From the IMG/VR virus record IMGVR_UViG_3300030328_002148, positions 1,086-24,064 of that record: a DNA stretch of 22,979 bases; one strand, written 5' to 3'. Positions 17,343 through 22,979 of the stretch are shown one piece after another. A model generated the notes under the pieces. That model saw only the letters and a list, made by a program, of their open reading frames with translations. It was not told the DNA's origin and made no database searches. Source of the stretch: a virus. The position numbers and the translations under genes were made by a program. The number at the start of each line of letters is the position of its first letter. The stretch's first letter is position 1.

Positions 17343-17720
17343 ATGGAAATAACATTAAAATTTGATAATCCTTTTAACCATTCTTTACAAGTCGGTGATA
17401 CTATATGGTATACTAACGTTTCAACTTCTGGTGGTTATAATATTGCTGCAAAAGATTCTGTTAACAAATTAGGCACCGTAGAGTTTATTAGCGATCAATA
17501 TAGAGCTTATGAATTAAAAGTTAGTAGATATGCTCCTCAAGGAACAACAACAATAACGCCGCCTCTTAATTTAGGCGCTTTTATTATGTTTTCTAAAAAT
17601 AATGTCGTAAACTTGAGCAATGTTAGTGGTTATTTTGCAGAGGTAAAATTAGAAAACAATTCAACAGAAAAAGTAGAGCTTTTTGCAGTAGGCTCTGAAA
17701 TATCAGAAAGTAGTAAATAA
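17343..17720 (+). CDS. Small beta-rich phage protein, function unknown
   Basis: This 125-residue protein starts one base after the preceding stop (TAATATGG), so re-initiation or translational coupling is likely. The visible features are an N-terminal strand ITLKFDNPFNHSLQVGDTIW, a WYTNVSTSGGYNIAAKD loop, and a C-terminal half with GAFIMFSKNNVVNLSNVSGY and VKLENNSTEKVELFAVGSEI. It contains no cysteine, membrane segment or catalytic signature. The size and beta content fit a small virion component such as a tail or capsid accessory protein. It sits between the beta-rich tail genes and the internal-protein set and is followed by a 36-base gap. Confidence 0.6.
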   Translation: MEITLKFDNPFNHSLQVGDTIWYTNVSTSGGYNIAAKDSVNKLGTVEFISDQYRAYELKVSRYAPQGTTTITPPLNLGAFIMFSKNNVVNLSNVSGYFAEVKLENNSTEKVELFAVGSEISESSK

Positions 17721-17756
17721 TACGTAAAAAGTGTAATTATAATAAAAAAACAATAT

Positions 17757-18716
17757 ATGGCAGAAGAATACTCTTTATTAAACCCATTTCAAAGAAGCAT
17801 AATTGACCCAAGATATAGTGGTTTAAATTTAAAATTTGGTAGCAGTCTATCTAATATTTATGGCGACAACAAAGGCTTAAGCAGTAAATATGGAGGTTGG
17901 AATATTGGTGGTAGTACTGGTTATAATTTTAATACGGGTCTAGGTATTAATTTAAATGCAGATCAAGGTATGACTTTTTCAGGAGGAGATACTATGGCTA
18001 ATGTTACTGATGCGGCTGCAGCTGGAGGAGGTGGTATGTTTGGTGGTTTTAAAAATATGTCCGCCGCACAACAAATGCAAGTTGCCGGAGGTATTGGTGG
18101 TATTATACAAGGTTTAGTAGGAAGAAGAAAAAGAAGATCTGAGCAAAGAAGAGCTAAGGCGGAATATCAAAAACAAAGAAAACTGTACCAACAATTAGAT
18201 ACTAGTAATTTAGCGTCTGGATTTCAAAACACATTTGCTAACATGGAAAACACTTTTGAGGATTTAACCGTTAATCAACAGCAAGCACAGTTTATGGCAC
18301 AACAAAACCAACAAAGCCAAGCAAATATTATGCAGGGATTAAGAGGTGCCGCGGGTGGTAGTGGTATCGCTGGTTTGGCTCAAGCAATAGCAAATCAAAG
18401 TCAATTAGCTACTCAAAAAGCTTCTGCAAGTATAGGATTACAAGAAGCACAGAACCAACGTATGGCAGCTCAAGGAGCAGCCGCAAGACAAACAGCTGAA
18501 AGACAAGGAGAGCAATTTGCGCAATTACAAAGATTACAAGGTGCTAAAGATGCTAGAGCTTTAGATTGGCAAAAACAAGAAATGGAATTAGGGTTTGCAA
18601 TGCAAGAAAAAACTGCTGCAGATCAAGCTGTACAAAGCGCTAACGCTGCTCTATATGGTGGTATTGGATCTTTAGCAACAACAGCATTAACTGGTGGTTT
18701 TTCATTACCGGCATAA
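17757..18716 (+). CDS. Internal virion (ejection) protein-like, T7 gp14 position
   Basis: This 319-residue protein has the composition of podovirus core/ejection proteins. Its beginning is Gly/Asn-rich, with a Gly/Ala-rich patch (AAAGGGGMFGGF, then GGIGGIIQGLVG) just before a basic cluster RRKRR (residues 123-127). A Gln/Ala-rich helical stretch follows from about 130 to 290 (QQQAQFMAQQNQQSQANIMQ, GIAGLAQAIANQSQLATQKA). The C-terminus is a short hydrophobic/Gly segment (AALYGGIGSLATTALTGGFS). Such Ala/Gly/Gln-rich helical proteins with weak membrane-active ends are ejected from the capsid to help DNA cross the envelope (T7 gp14). It precedes two larger genes in the order expected for gp15 and gp16. 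The similarity is in composition and order only; no homology was demonstrated. Confidence 0.55.
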   Translation: MAEEYSLLNPFQRSIIDPRYSGLNLKFGSSLSNIYGDNKGLSSKYGGWNIGGSTGYNFNTGLGINLNADQGMTFSGGDTMANVTDAAAAGGGGMFGGFKNMSAAQQMQVAGGIGGIIQGLVGRRKRRSEQRRAKAEYQKQRKLYQQLDTSNLASGFQNTFANMENTFEDLTVNQQQAQFMAQQNQQSQANIMQGLRGAAGGSGIAGLAQAIANQSQLATQKASASIGLQEAQNQRMAAQGAAARQTAERQGEQFAQLQRLQGAKDARALDWQKQEMELGFAMQEKTAADQAVQSANAALYGGIGSLATTALTGGFSLPA

Positions 18717-18728
18717 AACAAATAAAAT

Positions 18729-20303
18729 ATGGCAAGACAATCAACTAACTTATTAAGTATACACAAAGAAATGTTAAAAGCGGGTGAAGATACTCGCGCG
18801 AAGTCTCTTATTAGTGGTGCAATGGGAGCTTTTGCTCTTAATGTGGCTGAACAAGAAAAGAAAGAGGCCATGATGGATAAGACTATGGAAGATCTTGGTG
18901 GCATACAAAATATTGTAAAAATACCACAAGAACAAAGAGGAGCGGTTGAAGAGTTTTTAAGAACAAATAGAGATGAATATGCTTCTTTAGCAGAGCAATA
19001 TATGAAAACAAAAGACCCTGCTATTAAAGACAAAATGAACGCTATTAAGTATAAGTTTGAAAATTTAAATAATCAACTTGATCAATACGCTACAAACAAA
19101 GCAGAATACATGAGTGATTATGAAGAAGGAAACTTAATGAAAGGTGGTAGTTTTGCTAAAGATAATAATTTCTTTTTAGGTATGTATGGAGATCCAAATA
19201 ATCAATTTGCTATTGATGACAATGGTGAAATATCTTTTACTGTAGACGGAGAAACAAAATCACTCAAAGACGCTGGTACTCACACTTTAAGAAATTTTGA
19301 AGGCGAAAAATATGCAGACGATTTATTCTTAAATGCAGCTGATTTAAAATGGAAAGGTGGTTATTTTGATAAAGGTGCTTATTCTAGAAATTTTGTTAAC
19401 CAACATAAATCAATTTCTAAAAATGATTTGTCTGCTTTATTACAAAGTGATTTAAGTGGTGATGGTGACAAACCCTCTTTTATGGATCAATGGTCGAATG
19501 GAGAATTAGCTGACGAGTTTTATCAAGGTGTAGATAAAGAAAATATAACTGAAGAAGATGTAAATAATTTATTAAAAGATAAACAAAGAGGTTTAGATTT
19601 AATGGGTAAATACGTTGGTAATATTTCACAAGATATATATGACGAAGGAAAATTAAGCCCTGAAGTTAGTTTAGATAGAAAAGCAAAACAAGCACAAATA
19701 GATTCGATGAATAAAAAATCTAAAGGTGACGATGAAGATATTGATTTAGGAAGAAAAGATATTAAAGGTAATTGGCGTAAAGACAAAGTTGTAAGAGAAC
19801 AAATAGAAAGAATAAATAATCCTAAAAAAGGTGATATTCTTCCTTATGGCGATGATGTTTATGAGTGGAACGATGAAAAGAAAGGTTGGGACGATGGTTC
19901 TGGAAAAATATTAAAACCAAAACAGCTTTATGATATAATGGATTTACCTCCAAACATGTATAACCTTAGTGACACTGGTATGACAGAAGAAGAAATAAAT
20001 CAGCAGGGTATGCTAGGCGTTGAAGATTTTATGCAAAACGAAACTAATTTTACTAATTTTATACAAACAAAATACGATTTAGATAACTATATTATAAAAG
20101 ACACAAGAGATGATCTTGGTGGACTTTTTGAAAAAATGGAAAATCATATTACAATATTTGATAAAAACACTGGAGAAGAGGTGTTTAGAACTAGAACAAA
20201 TTATACTAATCCAGAAAATGCTGTAGGACCAGCTGGTGATTTTAACGCTTGGTTAGAAAATAATAATATTCAGACAAGAGCAAAAAACAGACCTCAAAAA
20301 TAA
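18729..20303 (+). CDS. Possible internal virion protein, T7 gp15 position
   Basis: This 524-residue hydrophilic protein has no signal peptide or clear membrane segment. The N-terminal 140 residues are helical (AFALNVAEQEKKEAMMDKTM, YKFENLNNQLDQYATNKAEY). A mixed central part contains an EISFTVDGETKSLKDAGTHT segment, followed by a highly charged linker (about 310-350, Lys/Asp-rich). The C-terminal part has FTNFIQTKYDLDNYIIKDTR and an EEVFRTRTNYTNP strand. Its place between the gp14-like and the large open gene, and its lack of enzyme motifs, suggest an ejection-core or other minor virion protein. The assignment depends on neighbours. The start follows AATAAAATATGG and the next gene begins six bases after the stop. 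Confidence 0.5.
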   Translation: MARQSTNLLSIHKEMLKAGEDTRAKSLISGAMGAFALNVAEQEKKEAMMDKTMEDLGGIQNIVKIPQEQRGAVEEFLRTNRDEYASLAEQYMKTKDPAIKDKMNAIKYKFENLNNQLDQYATNKAEYMSDYEEGNLMKGGSFAKDNNFFLGMYGDPNNQFAIDDNGEISFTVDGETKSLKDAGTHTLRNFEGEKYADDLFLNAADLKWKGGYFDKGAYSRNFVNQHKSISKNDLSALLQSDLSGDGDKPSFMDQWSNGELADEFYQGVDKENITEEDVNNLLKDKQRGLDLMGKYVGNISQDIYDEGKLSPEVSLDRKAKQAQIDSMNKKSKGDDEDIDLGRKDIKGNWRKDKVVREQIERINNPKKGDILPYGDDVYEWNDEKKGWDDGSGKILKPKQLYDIMDLPPNMYNLSDTGMTEEEINQQGMLGVEDFMQNETNFTNFIQTKYDLDNYIIKDTRDDLGGLFEKMENHITIFDKNTGEEVFRTRTNYTNPENAVGPAGDFNAWLENNNIQTRAKNRPQK

Positions 20304-20309
20304 TAATTA

Positions 20310-22979
20310 ATGGCAGAATACAAAGACAGCGAAGGTCGAGTTTATAACGAAAGAGATCTTAAAGTTTATGCTAGAGAAGAAGGCTTAAGCTTTGATGATT
20401 ATCTAAAAGAATATAATCTTGAGTTCGATAAAACAGACTATGATGATGCTGATTTTGGAGACAAAATGGTGTCTCTTGGTGCATCTACTGCTTTAGGATT
20501 TGTAAGTTTTGCCGAAGGTTTAAGCGATATAAAAGATGGTTTGATTTACACCATGAGCACTGCTGGTGAAGATTTAAACGCTAAGCAAAAAGAAATGGCT
20601 ATGAAAGCTATTAAAACTCAATATGGTGGCGATCCTTTTGAAAAATACATGGAGAAGCTTGAGCGATCAAAACTTGAGTTTGATGAAGCTAGTATAACAG
20701 AAACTTTTAAAGAAGGAGATTATTATGAAGGTGGGTTTAGAGCTTTTGAAGCTGGTTTACAAAGTATGCCTTCTATATTAGCGGCTGGACTTGGTGTGCC
20801 AGGTTTAATAGGTTTGGCAGCTTCAACCGCTGGTAGTAAGTTTGAAGAGGAGTTTGAAGAAGATCCATCACAAAAAGCTACTACGCTTTTGTTTAATGCG
20901 GCTGGTTCCGGTGTAATTGAAGCAGGTTTTGAGCTTGCAACAAGGGGTCTTTTAAAACGCGCTGGATTAGTTAAAGGTTTAGGTGGTGATGCTAACATGA
21001 AATTAGCAGAAGAAATTGTTAGAGGTGGAGCTGCTAGTATTGTTAAAAACGTGGGTAGTGGTATGGCATCAGAAGCGGCCTCAGAAGCAGCTACTGAATT
21101 AACATCTACCATGTGGGATCAAGTTACTCTTGGTAAAAAAATAGATTGGGAAAGAAAAATATACGAAATAGCTGATGCTGGTATTGTTGGTGGTTTAGTT
21201 GGTGGGGTAATGGCAGGCGCTGGTGAAGTAAAGAAAAAATCTAGAGCTTCACAAGAAATGGCTTACGGTATATTACAAGACAATATAACTGGTAAAGAAC
21301 TAGCTGAAAAACAAGAACAGTTAAATGCTTTAATATTAGATCAGCAAGGCGCAAGACCAAAACCTAAATCAGAAGATCCTGATGGTGAATATGAAATAAT
21401 ACAAGATCAAATAAATGAGGTTTTGTATGAAATGGGTAATTTAAAACAAAGATCTATACAGGGATTAAGAAACTTAAATAAAGATGAGTTTGACGTTTAT
21501 TTTAAAAACGTTAAAAAAGCTAGGCCATTAAATAAAATATTAAACAGTAATAAGTCAGATGTTATAAAAAATAAAGCTCAAAAAGAATACGATGCTTTAA
21601 TGGAAGAAAACTTAGGTATGTTAAGAGAAGCTAGTGACAGAAAGCTAGAACAAAACCTAAGTGAAGCTGAAAATAGAGCTGCTCAAAGAAACGGTGAGAT
21701 TAAAGTTTTTGAAACACAAGACGAATATATAGAAGCCGTTAGTGGTGTCTCTAGAAAAAAAGTTTTAAATAAAGAAACTGGTAAAGAAGAATATAGCAAA
21801 GAGTTTATAGAAGCTGCTAGAGAACATAGATATAGTGATGGTAAAATTGTAGATGGCGTGTCTTTTATAAACAAACAAACAGCTAAAAATTTAGGATCTG
21901 TATCTGTTGGTTCACATGAAGTTCTTCACTCTATTATGGATAAATATATTAGAAATCAGGATGGTACCGTAAAAGATGAAGCTATAGAATTAATAGATGA
22001 TATGCTAGCTGGCATGTCTAAAAAAGACAGGAAAGTGCTAGAGGACAGGATAGATAGTAATTATAAATTTAACAAAGACGGTACCGAAAAAAGCAAAAGA
22101 GATTATTACGACGAGTATTTAAATGTTTTACACGACGCTATTGTTAAAAAACAAATTACTTATAACAAAAACTTTGACGCTATAGGTGGCAGGTTTAACG
22201 ATATATTTAGAAAAGCTGGTTATGGTGCTATTGATTTGTCTACAGGTAAGGGTTTATATAATCTTATAAGAACGTATACTAAAGCTATTGAAACAGGTGA
22301 AAGTACTGCTGATTTAGACGCTATAATAGAAGAGTCAAAAGGTTTTGCTATAAAAGGTAAAGAAGCTGGTAGAAAATCTATTGATTTAGGCACGGAAGAT
22401 GATGGTATACCATTAAATGAAAAAATAGATCCACTAACTGAAAATGCTAAAACAAAAGAAGAGTTTCAAGCGGGTGGTGTAAGAGGTGCGTTTGCCAAAG
22501 TATATCAAGGTATTTTAGATGGTAGTTTTGATAGGCTTTTTGGTAGTGTTAGTGAGCAACAAAAAGAAATACAAAGACAAAACCTTGCTGATAGACTTAT
22601 AAATTATGATCCTAAAAAATCACCTAGTCTTTTTGCTTGGATGCAAGGTAATAGAAGTAAACAGGGTAATGTTGAGTTTGCAGCAAAAGATGCTAAAAAA
22701 GAATTAGCAAAAAAGAAAGAAAGAAAAACTGTAAGTCTTGATGCTAAAAAGAAAGCTAAAGAAGGTGACGTAAAGCAAGAAGTAAAAGATACGTCTGCAG
22801 ATCCTGAGCAACAACTAATAGCTAAAGAGAAAAGAGAGCAACAAGAAAAACTACTTAAAGCTAAACAAAAAAAGTTTGAAGCATCTTTAGGTATAAGTAC
22901 TGATTTACAGAATAAAATTAAAACTGTAGTTACAAAAGTATTTGGCGGTAAACTTCCACCTGTTACAAGTCCTAAGTAT
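20310..22979 (+). CDS. Large internal virion/polyvalent-like protein with HEVLH zinc-peptidase motif (3' end outside window)
   Basis: The frame is open from ATG 20310 to the last base (890 codons, no stop), so the protein is longer than 890 residues. The start context is TAATAATTAATGG. Hydrophobic, Gly/Ala-rich stretches occur at about 153-175 (SMPSILAAGLGVPGLIGLAA) and 290-305 (AGIVGGLVGGVMAGAG, a glycine-zipper pattern), as in ejection proteins that insert in membranes. Helical, charged regions follow. Residues 536-540 read HEVLH in GSVSVGSHEVLHSIM, the HExxH signature of zinc metallopeptidases. Glu602 in YYDEYLNVLHDAI is a candidate third ligand 62 residues further on. Residues 730-860 are Lys/Glu/Gln-rich. 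The position matches T7 gp16, whose enzyme domain is a transglycosylase; here I see no such motif, and a peptidase would be the analogous cargo. Large phage proteins injected with the DNA (polyvalent proteins) often carry such peptidase domains. Activity is inferred. Confidence 0.62.
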   Translation, partial: MAEYKDSEGRVYNERDLKVYAREEGLSFDDYLKEYNLEFDKTDYDDADFGDKMVSLGASTALGFVSFAEGLSDIKDGLIYTMSTAGEDLNAKQKEMAMKAIKTQYGGDPFEKYMEKLERSKLEFDEASITETFKEGDYYEGGFRAFEAGLQSMPSILAAGLGVPGLIGLAASTAGSKFEEEFEEDPSQKATTLLFNAAGSGVIEAGFELATRGLLKRAGLVKGLGGDANMKLAEEIVRGGAASIVKNVGSGMASEAASEAATELTSTMWDQVTLGKKIDWERKIYEIADAGIVGGLVGGVMAGAGEVKKKSRASQEMAYGILQDNITGKELAEKQEQLNALILDQQGARPKPKSEDPDGEYEIIQDQINEVLYEMGNLKQRSIQGLRNLNKDEFDVYFKNVKKARPLNKILNSNKSDVIKNKAQKEYDALMEENLGMLREASDRKLEQNLSEAENRAAQRNGEIKVFETQDEYIEAVSGVSRKKVLNKETGKEEYSKEFIEAAREHRYSDGKIVDGVSFINKQTAKNLGSVSVGSHEVLHSIMDKYIRNQDGTVKDEAIELIDDMLAGMSKKDRKVLEDRIDSNYKFNKDGTEKSKRDYYDEYLNVLHDAIVKKQITYNKNFDAIGGRFNDIFRKAGYGAIDLSTGKGLYNLIRTYTKAIETGESTADLDAIIEESKGFAIKGKEAGRKSIDLGTEDDGIPLNEKIDPLTENAKTKEEFQAGGVRGAFAKVYQGILDGSFDRLFGSVSEQQKEIQRQNLADRLINYDPKKSPSLFAWMQGNRSKQGNVEFAAKDAKKELAKKKERKTVSLDAKKKAKEGDVKQEVKDTSADPEQQLIAKEKREQQEKLLKAKQKKFEASLGISTDLQNKIKTVVTKVFGGKLPPVTSPKY

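Noticed and set aside
16522-17355. 277-codon open frame on the - strand
   Set aside because: It is antisense to the Thr/Ser/Val-rich gene at 16070. Its Val/Ser/Leu-rich translation mirrors the repetitive + strand codons, and no other - strand gene exists in the window.
17738-17743. TATAAT as a promoter -10 box before the gene at 17757
   Set aside because: No -35 element at a suitable distance and the gap is so AT-rich that such a hexamer is expected by chance.
18623-19033. 136-codon - strand open frame
   Set aside because: It spans the end of one + strand gene and the start of the next, including their junction; the + strand genes have far better support.
20723-21112. 129-codon - strand open frame, Ala/Pro/Ser-rich
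   Set aside because: It is antisense to the Gly/Ala-rich membrane-like part of the gene at 20310, a common source of false frames; it has no plausible leader.

Overview
The window is a single-strand-coded segment of a tailed double-stranded DNA phage (Caudoviricetes), almost certainly the virion morphogenesis module of a short-tailed (podovirus-like) phage. Every supported gene lies on the + strand. The genes are packed with gaps of 1 to about 80 bases, and both ends of the window cut through genes. The DNA is strongly AT-rich and looks like uncultured marine phage sequence. Two things point to a Bacteroidota (flavobacterial) host: the start codons sit behind A/T-rich leaders without Shine-Dalgarno sequences, and one tail protein carries five GCTDP...DDGSC repeats plus GG.GPFTYS-type segments typical of secreted and gliding proteins of marine flavobacteria. 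The host assignment is an inference.

Layout: 1-1074 is the C-terminal nuclease half of the large terminase. 1077-3500 is the portal, 3528-4730 a scaffold-like acidic protein and 4751-6193 the major capsid protein, followed by a strong intrinsic terminator (6202-6252). 6275-7081 encodes an unassigned conserved-looking protein, and a GC-rich hairpin follows (7088-7126). 7136-7813 and 7817-9313 encode two connector or adaptor-like proteins. 9317-16066 encodes a giant (2249 aa) tail-nozzle-like protein with adhesin-like C-terminal modules. 16070-17341 and 17343-17720 encode two beta-rich proteins. 17757-18716, 18729-20303 and 20310-window end encode a three-gene set with the look of internal virion (ejection) proteins. 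The last one is open at the window end and contains a zinc-peptidase-like HEVLH motif.

From the portal onward the order portal / scaffold / capsid / adaptor / nozzle / internal proteins is collinear with the late module of T7-like phages, although the terminase lies upstream of the portal rather than after the fibre genes. The genes would together build a procapsid, package DNA, close the portal with adaptor and nozzle, recognise the host surface through the extended nozzle, and deliver ejection proteins, one possibly a peptidase, into the cell. I saw no tRNA, CRISPR, insertion sequence, integrase or lysis gene. No stretch longer than 300 bases lacks a gene.
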